Assembly (NCBI RefSeq): GCF_028473665.1
Contig: NZ_CP098774.1
Coordinates: 372,001 to 436,000 of the forward strand
Reading direction: 5' to 3'
DNA from: Sphingomonas sp. QA11
Lineage (GTDB): Bacteria > Pseudomonadota > Alphaproteobacteria > Sphingomonadales > Sphingomonadaceae
DNA length: 64,000 bases
Below, one piece after another: positions 1-7,391 of the stretch. Position 1 is the stretch's first letter, and each line of letters opens with the position of its first letter. Below the pieces are notes generated by a model. It was not told the origin of the DNA and did no database searches. It worked only from the letters and a program-made list of their open reading frames with translations. A program made the position numbers and the translations under genes.

Positions 1-498
1 GACCAGGCGATCGCCTGGCGCGGGCCGATGGCGGCGGGGGCGCTCGGCCAGCTGGTCGATGCCGACTGGGCGGCGCAGGACACGCTGGTGATCGATCTGC
101 CGCCCGGCACGGGTGACGTCCAGCTCTCGATGATCCAGAAGCACAGGCCGGCGGGCGCGGTCATCGTCTCGACCCCGCAGGACCTCGCCCTGATCGACGC
201 GCGGCGCGCGATCGACCTGTTCACCAAGGCCGGCGTGCCGATCATCGGCCTGGTCGAGAATATGGCTGGCTATATCTGCCCCCATTGCGGCGAGGTGTCC
301 GATCCGTTCGGCCGCGGCGGCGCCGAGGCGGCGGCGGCCGAACTGGGGATCGAGTTCCTCGGGCGAATTCCGCTCGACATGGCGATCCGTTCCGCATCCG
401 ATGCCGGCGTTCCGCCGGCGAGCGGGAACGGCGTCGAATCCCTGGCGTTCTCCGGCATCGCGCAACGCGTATTTCACTGGATCGAACAGGGAGGATAG
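1..498 (+). CDS. Mrp/ApbC-family P-loop ATPase (iron-sulfur cluster carrier), C-terminal part
   Basis: The reading frame is open from the first base of the window, so the gene begins upstream and only about the last 165 residues are seen. The visible part has LPPGTGDVQLS, the STPQDLALIDARR segment and VENMAGYICPHCGE with a CxxC pair, which are hallmarks of Mrp/NBP35-type ATPases. These cytosolic proteins bind an Fe-S cluster at a dimer interface through the CxxC and pass it to apoproteins. The Walker A region lies outside the window. The stop is one base before the next ATG, so it is probably co-transcribed with the CoA-binding protein that follows. The family call is firm; the specific client proteins are not known. 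Confidence 0.93.
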   Translation, partial: DQAIAWRGPMAAGALGQLVDADWAAQDTLVIDLPPGTGDVQLSMIQKHRPAGAVIVSTPQDLALIDARRAIDLFTKAGVPIIGLVENMAGYICPHCGEVSDPFGRGGAEAAAAELGIEFLGRIPLDMAIRSASDAGVPPASGNGVESLAFSGIAQRVFHWIEQGG

Positions 499-499
499 A

Positions 500-934
500 A
501 TGCCACTCACCGGCGACGCGGAGATCAGGGCGCTGCTCGAGGAAACACGGACGATCGCGCTGATCGGCGCGTCGGACCGGCCCGACCGGCCATCCTATCG
601 CGTGATGCAGTCGCTGCAGGCACATGGATATCGGGTGATTCCGGTCAATCCTCAGATTACCGGCGAGCATATCCATGGCGAGTTCGTGTTCCGCGAGCTC
701 GCGCAACTGGGCGACCCGATCGACATGGTCGACATCTTCCGCAATTCCGCGGCGGCGGCCGACGCCGTCGACCAGGCGATCGCCGTCGGGGCGAAATCGG
801 TGTGGATGCAGCTTGGCGTAATCAATGAGGAAGCCGCCGCGCGCGCCGAGGCGGCCGGGCTGAAGGTAGTGATGAACCGTTGCCCCGCGATCGAGATTCC
901 GCGGCTCGGAGTTGCGCCGATCGCTGGCACTTGA
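500..934 (+). CDS. CoA-binding protein (YccU-like Rossmann fold)
   Basis: A 144-residue protein. ATG at 500 is chosen because GGGAGG lies just upstream and the ATG follows the previous stop by one base; the frame is open further upstream, but that would overlap the Mrp gene. The N-terminal half has the pattern IALIGASDRPDRPSY...GYRVIPVNP, the nucleotide-binding part of the CoA-binding domain also seen in succinyl-CoA synthetase alpha subunits and YccU. The C-terminal VWMQLGVINEEAA...VVMNRCPAIE is also typical. The biochemical role of stand-alone members is unclear; CoA binding is inferred from the family. Likely in an operon with the Fe-S carrier gene. Confidence 0.85.
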   Translation: MPLTGDAEIRALLEETRTIALIGASDRPDRPSYRVMQSLQAHGYRVIPVNPQITGEHIHGEFVFRELAQLGDPIDMVDIFRNSAAAADAVDQAIAVGAKSVWMQLGVINEEAAARAEAAGLKVVMNRCPAIEIPRLGVAPIAGT

Positions 935-1005
935 ATCGCGATTCCCGCGCTTGCGCGGAGGAAAGACGCCCTGCATGATATGGGCGACCGCGGGAGTCGC
1001 CGATC

Positions 1006-1494
1006 ATGCTGACGATGCTGATATTCCTTGCGCTCCAGGCCGCGCCTGCCGCGAAGGCGGAACCTGAGCGATGGTCGATTCTTGTGCCCGTCGCGAACGA
1101 ACCGTGCCGCCCTTCGCGCCGGGATAACAGCTCGGCCGAAAACGCGGCACAGGGAAGGACGAATCAGGACGGAGATGTCGTGGTGTGCGGCGACGCGCTG
1201 CCGAGCCAGCGCCTGCCGCTTCCCGGCGAGGCCGTGTCGGACGGGGCGCAGCCGTCCAATCGCGAACTGACCGGCAGGGGTGCTCTGGCTGCCGCCGGGA
1301 CACCGTGCGCGGCGCGCCAGGGCGGTTGCCAGACGAGCTTCGGGCCACCCATCGTCCCGATGGTCGCGGGGGCGATTGGACTGGTCAAGGATGCCCTCCG
1401 CAAGCACCCCGACAAGTCGAACCGGGTCGCGATTCCGCTCGACGACCTGCCGCCCGAGGGCAATGCCGTCCCTGTCGCGAGTCCCGCGAAATGA
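1006..1494 (+). CDS. Small exported protein with VCG motif, first of three related genes
   Basis: 162 residues. A short hydrophobic N-terminus (MLTMLIFLALQAAPAAKA) looks like a signal peptide. The mature part contains VVVCGDALPSQRLPLP. The next two genes carry VMVCGRRDADRYRVPLV and PVCVTAKAQSRYRLTLP at the equivalent place, so the three look like diverged paralogues. There are further cysteine pairs (GTPCAARQGGCQ), consistent with disulfides in the periplasm. Its stop overlaps the start of the next gene (ATGA at 1491-1494), indicating translational coupling. I know no biochemical function for this type of protein. Confidence 0.7.
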   Translation: MLTMLIFLALQAAPAAKAEPERWSILVPVANEPCRPSRRDNSSAENAAQGRTNQDGDVVVCGDALPSQRLPLPGEAVSDGAQPSNRELTGRGALAAAGTPCAARQGGCQTSFGPPIVPMVAGAIGLVKDALRKHPDKSNRVAIPLDDLPPEGNAVPVASPAK

Positions 1495-1835
1495 TGCTCG
1501 TGGCTTCCCTGATGCTGCTTCAGGTCAGCGCTAGCGATGCCATGACCCGGTACCGCGAGAAGACCGTGGCGGGGCCACGCTGTGCCGTCGCGCGTGATCC
1601 GGGCGAGGTGATGGTCTGCGGGCGGCGCGATGCCGATCGCTACCGCGTCCCGCTGGTGGAGAAGGACCCGGCCGATCCGAAGAATGAAGGCGTGCCGATG
1701 GAACGCGAGCGGATGCTCGCCCGCACCTCGAATTGCGAGGAGAAATCGCTCTTCCTGGTCGGATGCGGCAAGGTCGGCGTCACTGTCGGCACGCGGGGAT
1801 TCTATCTTGCCGGCGAGCGCCCGCTGGCACCCTGA
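1491..1835 (+). CDS. Small exported protein with VCG-RYR motif, second of three
   Basis: 114 residues. ATG at 1491 overlaps the stop of the preceding gene by four bases, which fixes the start although the frame stays open further upstream. MMLVASLMLLQVSAS is a short probable signal sequence. Body motif: VMVCGRRDADRYRVPLV, related to the neighbouring genes. Four cysteines occur (CAVARD, VCGRR, NCEEK, GCGKV), consistent with a disulfide-stabilised periplasmic protein. Function unknown; the shared motif and tandem order argue for gene duplication. Confidence 0.65.
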   Translation: MMLVASLMLLQVSASDAMTRYREKTVAGPRCAVARDPGEVMVCGRRDADRYRVPLVEKDPADPKNEGVPMERERMLARTSNCEEKSLFLVGCGKVGVTVGTRGFYLAGERPLAP

Positions 1836-1900
1836 GAACGCACGCAACCTATCGGCCTCTGCGCGGTTGTGGTTCCCGGACCGAAACGGGGAATGCGACG

Positions 1901-2281
1901 ATGCTGGTGATCACCATGTTGTTGATGGCGGCACCGCCGGTTGCCGATCGGGTGCAGGTGAAGCGTACAAATGCCGTCGTCCGTGGGGTTCGCGTGAAGC
2001 GCAAGGCACGGCGGGTACGCAAACCCATCTCGCTGTCGGTACTGAAGCCCCGAACGCCCGGATGCGCAGGTGATCCGGTCTGCGTCACGGCCAAGGCGCA
2101 GTCGCGTTACCGCCTGACCTTGCCCCAGACATTGGAGCCGACCGACAAGGACATGGCCCTGGCCGAGGATGGCACGCGCTGCGCGCTGATCGGCCAGACG
2201 ATCTGCCCGCGCCGGACCCGCACGATCATCCATGTCGGCGAGGCGGCGCCCGGCGTTCCCGCGACTGCCCTGGTCAGATAG
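1901..2281 (+). CDS. Small exported protein with VC-RYR motif, third of three
   Basis: 126 residues starting at ATG 1901 (MLVITMLLMAAPPVADRV, a probable signal peptide). A strongly basic stretch follows (VKRTNAVVRGVRVKRKARRVRK), then PGCAGDPVCVTAKAQSRYRLTLP, the counterpart of the VCG...R(Y)R-x-PLP motif in the two upstream genes, then paired cysteines (RCALIGQTICPRR). The 65 bp before it contain no other gene. The frame is open upstream of 1901, but the signal peptide and the arrangement in the sister genes support this start. Function unknown. Confidence 0.6.
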   Translation: MLVITMLLMAAPPVADRVQVKRTNAVVRGVRVKRKARRVRKPISLSVLKPRTPGCAGDPVCVTAKAQSRYRLTLPQTLEPTDKDMALAEDGTRCALIGQTICPRRTRTIIHVGEAAPGVPATALVR

Positions 2282-2291
2282 CCCGACGCTC

Positions 2292-3581
2292 TCAGCCGAG
2301 GATGTGCATCCAGATCGGCTGGCCGGCGAGGCTCTGCGATCCCCGCAGCTTCTCAAGCGCCTGGGCGACGGCGCGTTCCGGCCCTTCATGCGTGACGATC
2401 GCGACGAGCACGGTGCCGTCGGGCATGGCGCCGCGCTGCATCAGGCTTTCGATCGAGACGCCGGCGTCGCGCATCGCCGCGGCGATCTCCGCCAGAACAC
2501 CGACCTTGTCGGCAACGGTGAAGCGAACATAGGCGCGGCCGCGACGCTCGCCGGCATCGGCTGGCGTGTGTACCGCAAGCGCTGCGGCCGGCATGGCATA
2601 GGCCGGGCCGAACTCGCCGCGCGCGATGTCGATCAGGTCGGCGACCACCGCCGAGGCGGTCGGGCCATCACCCGCGCCAGCGCCCTGGAACAGCAGGCGG
2701 CCGACGAAATTGCCCTCCGCTACCACGGCATTGGTCGCGCCGGTGACATGGGCGAGCGGGTGGCTGAGCGGGACGAGATGCGGATGGACCCGCTGGAACA
2801 GGCCGTTCGCGCTGTCCTCGGCAATGCCGATCAGGCGGACACGATAGCCAAGCGACGCAGCCTCGGCGATGTCGGCGGCGAGAAGGTGGCGGATACCGCT
2901 TGCCGCCACGTCGGAGAAGGCCGGGCGCGTGCCGAAGGCGAGGCTGGCGAGGATCGAGAGCTTATGTGCCGCATCGACGCCGTCGATGTCGAAGCTGGGA
3001 TCGGCCTCGGCGAAGCCGAGCGCCTGCGCTTCGGCCAGAACCTCGCCGAAGTCGCGGCCTTCGGCTTCCATCTTGGACAGGATGAAATTGCAGGTGCCGT
3101 TGAGGATGCCATAGACCCGCGCGATCTCATTCGCGGCGGCGCCTTCGCGCAGGCCCTTGATAACCGGGATGCCGCCAGCGACCGCTGCTTCGAACTTAAG
3201 CGCGACCTTGGCTGCCTCCGCGGCTTCGGCGAGCTCGAGCCCGTGATGGGCGAGCATCGCCTTGTTGGCGGTGACGAAGCTCTTGCCGCCGGCCAGCGTC
3301 GCACGGGCAAGCGCGAGGGCAGGGCCATCCGATCCGCCGACCAGCTCGACCACGACATCGGCGTCCTCAAAATGGGCGAGCGCCGAGGTATCGTCGACCC
3401 ATTCGAACCGGCTGATATCGACGCCGCGATCCTTGGCGCGGTCACGCGCGGAAACGGCGACGATCTCGATCGGCCGGCCGGCGCGCCGCGCGATCAGCGC
3501 GCCATTCGCGTCGATCAGCCGGATCACGCCGCCGCCAACGGTTCCGAGTCCGGCAAGTGCGACGCGTAGCGGTTTGGTCAT
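2292..3581 (-). CDS. hom: Homoserine dehydrogenase
   Basis: 429 residues. It catalyses NAD(P)H-dependent reduction of aspartate semialdehyde to homoserine in threonine, methionine and isoleucine synthesis. The N-terminus has the Rossmann motif LAGLGTVGGGV (about 9-19). The middle contains VTANKAMLAHHG, the GILNGTCNFIL catalytic-region signature and the Phe-Asp-Ile-Asp-Gly segment (SFDIDGVDAAHKLSILA). The C-terminal about 80 residues (AYVRFTVADKVGVLAEIAAAM...) form an ACT domain, expected to bind threonine as feedback inhibitor. Full length for the ACT-containing type. A dispersed inverted repeat lies just upstream. Confidence 0.96.
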   Translation of the reverse strand: MTKPLRVALAGLGTVGGGVIRLIDANGALIARRAGRPIEIVAVSARDRAKDRGVDISRFEWVDDTSALAHFEDADVVVELVGGSDGPALALARATLAGGKSFVTANKAMLAHHGLELAEAAEAAKVALKFEAAVAGGIPVIKGLREGAAANEIARVYGILNGTCNFILSKMEAEGRDFGEVLAEAQALGFAEADPSFDIDGVDAAHKLSILASLAFGTRPAFSDVAASGIRHLLAADIAEAASLGYRVRLIGIAEDSANGLFQRVHPHLVPLSHPLAHVTGATNAVVAEGNFVGRLLFQGAGAGDGPTASAVVADLIDIARGEFGPAYAMPAAALAVHTPADAGERRGRAYVRFTVADKVGVLAEIAAAMRDAGVSIESLMQRGAMPDGTVLVAIVTHEGPERAVAQALEKLRGSQSLAGQPIWMHILG

Positions 3582-3592
3582 AATGCTCCACC

Positions 3593-3715
3593 TTCGTCAC
3601 CCCGGACTTGTTCCGGGGTCTACCAATCGACAGGCGCGAGCATGAATGTTTCGCGCCGTCGTCGCGGTTGCGCTAGCGGAGGAGTGGACCCCGGAACAAG
3701 TCCGGGGTGACGAAA
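3593..3715. repeat. Inverted pair of dispersed-repeat hairpins between hom and the oxygenase gene
   Basis: Two about 31-base arms, 3593-3623 and 3684-3714, are reverse complements of each other with one mismatch. Each arm is itself a hairpin: CCCCGGA, a five-base loop, TCCGGGG. About 60 bases separate them. No transposase or ORF lies between. The form fits a small palindromic intergenic repeat (REP/BIME type) rather than an insertion sequence. The element fills nearly the whole gap between the oxygenase stop and the hom start, both on the minus strand, so it may affect mRNA structure or termination. Confidence 0.85.
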
Positions 3716-3716
3716 T

Positions 3717-4670
3717 CTATTTCTTCACCAGCCCGATCTCGACCAGCCGCTCGTGCAGATAGTCATGCGCGGTGATCGGGGTCGGGTAGCGGTTGGGGTT
3801 CTCCGCCGTGATGCAGCCGGGCAGCGTCTCGATCAGGAAATCGGGCGCCGGGTGGAGGAAGAAGGGCATGGAATAGCGCGAATGGGCGCGGCGCTCGGGC
3901 GGCGGGTTGACGACGCGGTGCGTGGTCGAGGGCAGGACGTGATTGGTCAGGCGCTGGAGCATGTCGCCGACATTGACCACCATCGCTCCCTCGGGCGGCC
4001 GGATCGCGAGCCAGCGGCCGTCCCGGTCGAGCAGCTCAAGGCCTGCTTCCTCAGCGCCGAGCAGCAGGGTGATGAGGTTGATATCCTCGTGCGCGCCGGC
4101 GCGCACGCCCTCGGCATCGGCCGGGATCGGCGGATAATGGAGCAGCCGCAGGATGCTGTTGCCGTCCTCGACCGCGTGATCGAACCAGTTGGGCGCCAGC
4201 CTTAGATGGCGCGCGATGGCCGACAGCAGCCGGTCTCCGGCGCGGTCGAACGCCGTGAACAGTTCGAGGAAGGTCGATGTGAAGCCTTCGGGCCGCGTGG
4301 GCCAGATATTGGCGGGCATGTCCGCCGCGAAGCGGTGGTCGGCGGGAAGATCGCGACCGACGTGCCAGAATTCCTTCAGGTCGACATGCTTCGCGTCCTT
4401 GGCGATCTCGGTCTTGAACGGGGTATAGCCGCGCTGGCCGCCGCCCGCCGGGGTGAAATAGCTGCGCTTCTCCTCCTCGGGCAGCGCAAACAGTTCGGCG
4501 GTCTCTGTCCAGGCGCGGTCGATCAGGTCCTGCGGGATGCCATGATCGGCGATGACCGCGAAGCCGAAGCGCTCGAACGATCCGCCAAGCGCCGCAGCGA
4601 AGGCATCGGGATCGGTCGCTTCGTCGTTCAGCGAAAGCGCGGGGACCTGGGCGGAGGGGGTATCTAGCAT
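3717..4670 (-). CDS. 2-oxoglutarate/Fe(II) oxygenase of the isopenicillin N synthase-like family
   Basis: 317 residues from the ATG at 4670; an in-frame ATG at 4712 would give 331. The later start is preferred because the family normally begins shortly before the PALSL segment. An N-terminal DIOX_N-type region (FGFAVIADHGIPQDLI) is followed by the jelly-roll core. Iron ligands are visible as H-x-D in GAHEDINLITLL with a distal His (STTHRVVNP), and the R of HRVVNPPPERRAHSRYS fits the 2-oxoglutarate-binding R-x-S. Such enzymes hydroxylate or oxidise small molecules. The substrate cannot be told from sequence, and there is no biosynthetic cluster around it. Confidence 0.88.
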   Translation of the reverse strand: MLDTPSAQVPALSLNDEATDPDAFAAALGGSFERFGFAVIADHGIPQDLIDRAWTETAELFALPEEEKRSYFTPAGGGQRGYTPFKTEIAKDAKHVDLKEFWHVGRDLPADHRFAADMPANIWPTRPEGFTSTFLELFTAFDRAGDRLLSAIARHLRLAPNWFDHAVEDGNSILRLLHYPPIPADAEGVRAGAHEDINLITLLLGAEEAGLELLDRDGRWLAIRPPEGAMVVNVGDMLQRLTNHVLPSTTHRVVNPPPERRAHSRYSMPFFLHPAPDFLIETLPGCITAENPNRYPTPITAHDYLHERLVEIGLVKK

Positions 4671-4733
4671 GACAGCGTATCCGTGATGGGGAATGGACCA
4701 TGATAGCGTCATCCCCCGGACACGAACAGTATG

Positions 4734-4761
4734 CGGATCGGGAGGTTCCCGTGCCGATCCG
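4734..4761 (-). terminator. Hairpin downstream of the 4773 lipoprotein gene
   Basis: CGGATCGG and CCGATCCG form a perfect 8-bp stem around a 12-base loop, directly after the lipoprotein gene on the minus strand. No clear U-run follows, so it may stabilise the 3' end or terminate weakly. Confidence 0.4.
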
Positions 4762-4772
4762 GTCAGTTGTCC

Positions 4773-5288
4773 CTAATTGATGGTGATGACGCCCTTCGAT
4801 TTGTCGGTACCGTCAGCGGTCAGTTCGAGCTTGAAGGGTTTCTTCTCGTCGGTCGTGCCGGTCAGGCCGTTGCCGTTCGGCGCGACGCTGAAACCGGCGG
4901 CGTTGAGCTTCTGCTGGAACCAGTCGCGCACCGTGCCGGGCTCGGCCGGGCTCTTGAAGGAGACACGGACATTGGCGTTGTCGTCGTTCTTGCCGGCCTT
5001 GTCGTCGCTGTGCGCCTCGACGTTCATCCCGGAAATGGTCGAACCCGGATAGAGATGCACGCCGTTCATATCGAAATCATTGGCGTCGAGATGAATCTTG
5101 GGGAGGTTCAGCTTGCCGGAGAAGCCGGGCACGTTGATCGCCACCGCGCCGGTGTTGCCGTCCATGCTCGCCACGACGTTGCCATCGGAATCGCTGCTGT
5201 TGATCGAGATGGAGGTACCAGTCTTGGTGTTGCCGCAGGCGGAAAGCGTGGCGGCGAGGACGATCGCGGCGGCCAGGGGGCGAAGCAT
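4773..5288 (-). CDS. Predicted lipoprotein of unknown function
   Basis: 171 residues. ATG at 5288 is chosen over one 30 bases upstream because GGAG sits about 9 bases before it and the signal peptide then starts properly (MLRPLAAAIVLAATLSACGN). The lipobox LSAC predicts lipidation at Cys18. The mature protein has a Ser/Asp/Asn/Gly-rich region with amphipathic strand patterns (GNVVASMDGNTGAVAINVPGFSGKLNLPKIHL), and a C-terminal segment resembling beta-rich domains (FSVAPNGNGLTGTTDEKKPFKLELTADG). It is probably anchored in the inner or outer membrane facing the periplasm. I recognise no named domain. Confidence 0.8.
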   Translation of the reverse strand: MLRPLAAAIVLAATLSACGNTKTGTSISINSSDSDGNVVASMDGNTGAVAINVPGFSGKLNLPKIHLDANDFDMNGVHLYPGSTISGMNVEAHSDDKAGKNDDNANVRVSFKSPAEPGTVRDWFQQKLNAAGFSVAPNGNGLTGTTDEKKPFKLELTADGTDKSKGVITIN

Positions 5289-5407
5289 CGGGCAATCTCC
5301 AGGGTGGATTAGTTGCATAATACACTAGACGCAACCCCGCCGGGCGTCAAGCTTTTCTGGCACGCCGGGGGGTGACCTTCGGAGGCGCATCTGCGACAGG
5401 CCGGCGC

Positions 5408-6649
5408 ATGACTGCTGCTCCGTCCCCCGAATCTTCCGGCACGGCGTCTCGCAATGGCGCGCCGTTCGGCTTTCGCGAATTCGTCGTGATGGTCGCGGCA
5501 CTGATGGCGCTTGGCGCGATCGGCGTGGACACGATGCTGCCCGCGTTGCCGGCGATCGGCGAGCGGCTGGGCGTCGCGACCGAGAATGAGCGGCAATATG
5601 TCATCGCGATCTATTTGATCGGGCTTGGCGCCGGGCAACTAATCCATGGTCCGCTGGCTGACCGTTTCGGACGACGGCCGGTGATGATGTGGGCGTTGTC
5701 GCTCTATGGGGTCGGCAATGCCGTGGCGGCGCTGTCGGGCAGCTTTCACCTATTGCTGATCGCGCGCTTGCTCGGCGGTGTCGCGGTGGCGGCGACGCGG
5801 GTGGTGACGATCGCGATCGTGCGCGACTGCTATTCCGGCCGGCCGATGGCCCGGGTGATGAGCCTGGCGATCATCGTCTTCATGATCGCGCCGGTGGTGG
5901 CGCCAACCCTGGGGCAGGCGATCCTGTTCTTCGGATCGTGGCGCCTGATCTTCAGCGTGATCGCCGTGCTGACCGCGATCGTGCTGGTCTGGTTCGCGCT
6001 GCGCATGCCCGAGACGCTGGCCGGCGATCGGGTGCCGTTTTCGGTGACGCGTCTGGTCGAGGGCTATCGCACCACGCTCACCGACCGCTGGTCGCTCGGC
6101 TACACGCTCGGGGGCACGATGCTGCAGGGCGCGCTGTTCGCCTACATCACCTCGGTACAGCAGATCGTCACCACGGTGTTCAACGCCGAAAAACATCTGA
6201 ACCTGGTTTTTGCCGGCACGGCGGGCATGATGGCGGTCGCGAACCTGCTCAACTCGCGCGTGGTGATGCGGCTTGGTTCGCGCTTTCTGTCGCATAGCGC
6301 GGTGGTGCTGTTGATCCTGATCTCGGCGGCGAACGTGGCGATCTGGTTCCTGGGTGGAGAAAGCCTGATGCTGTTCGTGATCCTGCAGGCATTGACCATG
6401 GGGTGCTTCGGCCTGGCGAACGCGAATTTCAACGCGATGGCGATGCAAGACATGGGCGGGATCGCCGGTACGGCATCAAGCGTGCAGGGCTTCATCAGCG
6501 TGACGATGGGCGCGGTGATCGGCATGTCGATCGGACAGTCGTTCGCCGGAACGACGCTGCCGCTGCATTTCGGCACGCTATGCTGTGCGCTGGCCACCCT
6601 TGTCATCATCGCCGTGACCGAGCGGGGAAGGTTGTTCCGGCCACATTGA
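5408..6649 (+). CDS. MFS drug-resistance transporter, Bcr/CflA type
   Basis: 413 residues, 12 predicted membrane helices. Family signatures: GVDTMLPALPAIGERL at the first loop, LIGLGAGQLIHGPLADRFGRRPVMM (motif A region, G-x3-D-R-x-G-R-R), and LIARLLGGVAVAATRVVTIAIVRD. Proteins of this class export drugs, dipeptides or sulfonamides by proton antiport in the inner membrane. The ATG at 5408 is taken as start; a GTG at 5372 would add 12 residues but its GGGGG directly abuts the codon, too close for a normal ribosome site. It is transcribed alone, divergently from the lipoprotein gene. Substrate unknown. Confidence 0.92.
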   Translation: MTAAPSPESSGTASRNGAPFGFREFVVMVAALMALGAIGVDTMLPALPAIGERLGVATENERQYVIAIYLIGLGAGQLIHGPLADRFGRRPVMMWALSLYGVGNAVAALSGSFHLLLIARLLGGVAVAATRVVTIAIVRDCYSGRPMARVMSLAIIVFMIAPVVAPTLGQAILFFGSWRLIFSVIAVLTAIVLVWFALRMPETLAGDRVPFSVTRLVEGYRTTLTDRWSLGYTLGGTMLQGALFAYITSVQQIVTTVFNAEKHLNLVFAGTAGMMAVANLLNSRVVMRLGSRFLSHSAVVLLILISAANVAIWFLGGESLMLFVILQALTMGCFGLANANFNAMAMQDMGGIAGTASSVQGFISVTMGAVIGMSIGQSFAGTTLPLHFGTLCCALATLVIIAVTERGRLFRPH

Positions 6650-6671
6650 GCGCGCTTCGTCGCAAGGCGGT

Positions 6672-6697
6672 GGAACCGCTTTGAGATAGTCTCGTTC
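6672..6697 (+). promoter_or_regulatory. EcfG-type general-stress promoter
   Basis: GGAAC at 6672-6676 and CGTT at 6693-6696 are separated by 16 bases, matching the alphaproteobacterial EcfG consensus (GGAAC-N16/17-CGTT). It ends about 37 bases before the start of the acidic-protein gene, an appropriate distance. Confidence 0.7.
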
Positions 6698-6733
6698 GCC
6701 TCATGATTCCGCAATCGCGCGGCTGGGAGACGG

Positions 6734-7078
6734 ATGATGAGCATTGGTGGTTATCAGGTGCCAGGCGAAGGCACCGGCGACGACGGTTTCGACGAGGAAG
6801 GCTATGATGAAAGCCAGCGTGCGGAGATCCTGGAGGTCACGCGCGACGGTCCGACCGACGGCACGATCCTGACCGACATTTCTCCGGATATCGGCGATGA
6901 CGACGACGATGACGACGACGATCCCGAAATGGACAGCGACGAAGTCGGCGACGAGGACGACGATGCCGACGAGAGCGAGGATGACCAGACCGAGGACGAC
7001 CTCCAGGAGGATTTCGACGAGGACGATGTCGACGAGGAGGATCTGGGTGACGCCGACGATGCGGCGCTGAGGCCCTGA
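6734..7078 (+). CDS. Extremely acidic low-complexity protein
   Basis: 114 residues, starting ATG-ATG at 6734 or 6737. From about residue 54 the sequence is almost entirely Asp and Glu, with nine consecutive Asp and later DEDDDADESEDDQTEDD. The N-terminal third is mixed (MMSIGGYQVPGEGTGDDGF...). No hydrophobic segment, so it is probably cytosolic and disordered. Base composition is what a GAC/GAT/GAG-rich gene would give, and the frame has stop-free coding with an ATG placed right after a stress-type promoter, arguing for a real gene. Polyanionic proteins can mimic nucleic acid or buffer cations; that is speculation here. Confidence 0.65.
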   Translation: MMSIGGYQVPGEGTGDDGFDEEGYDESQRAEILEVTRDGPTDGTILTDISPDIGDDDDDDDDDPEMDSDEVGDEDDDADESEDDQTEDDLQEDFDEDDVDEEDLGDADDAALRP

Positions 7079-7391
7079 ATCCTGCGCGGCGGGTCCGGTC
7101 GACCCGCCCTCGCCACGCTGAACCAGAACGGGCGGGACGGGGCCAGTCGGATGGCGACGGCGATCGGCTTGCCGCGCGCGGCAAGGGGCGGCGGGGGAAA
7201 TACGGTGGCCGGAATACTGGGGTCGGAAATACGGGGAATGACGACGGCCGAGGTTGGGCGCCCCTCATGAGCCCGCCCGCGAAGAATCTCGCGGTGGCGA
7301 TTGCGGGGCTGCGGGGCATCATGCAGATACGGGACATATCGATGCGGTTGATCCTGACCGTATCCTGCCTGGTTCTGCTGGAGAGTCGTTC
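7079..7391. other. Intergenic region without a recognised gene; contains a hairpin
   Basis: About 310 bases between the acidic-protein gene and the M13 peptidase gene. At 7088-7108 GGCGGGTC and GACCCGCC form a perfect 8-bp stem with a five-base loop, placed ten bases after the stop codon, a plausible transcript end although no U-run follows. The segment 7195-7245 repeats GGAAATACGG twice. No convincing coding region or promoter consensus seen. Confidence 0.5.

Noticed and set aside
2232..3569. Long plus-strand open frame opposite hom
   Set aside because: Shadow of a GC-rich gene; translation is Arg/Asp/Gly-rich without motifs, while the minus strand encodes a full homoserine dehydrogenase.
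3593..3715. Inverted repeat considered as ends of an insertion sequence
   Set aside because: Only about 60 bases between the arms and no transposase.
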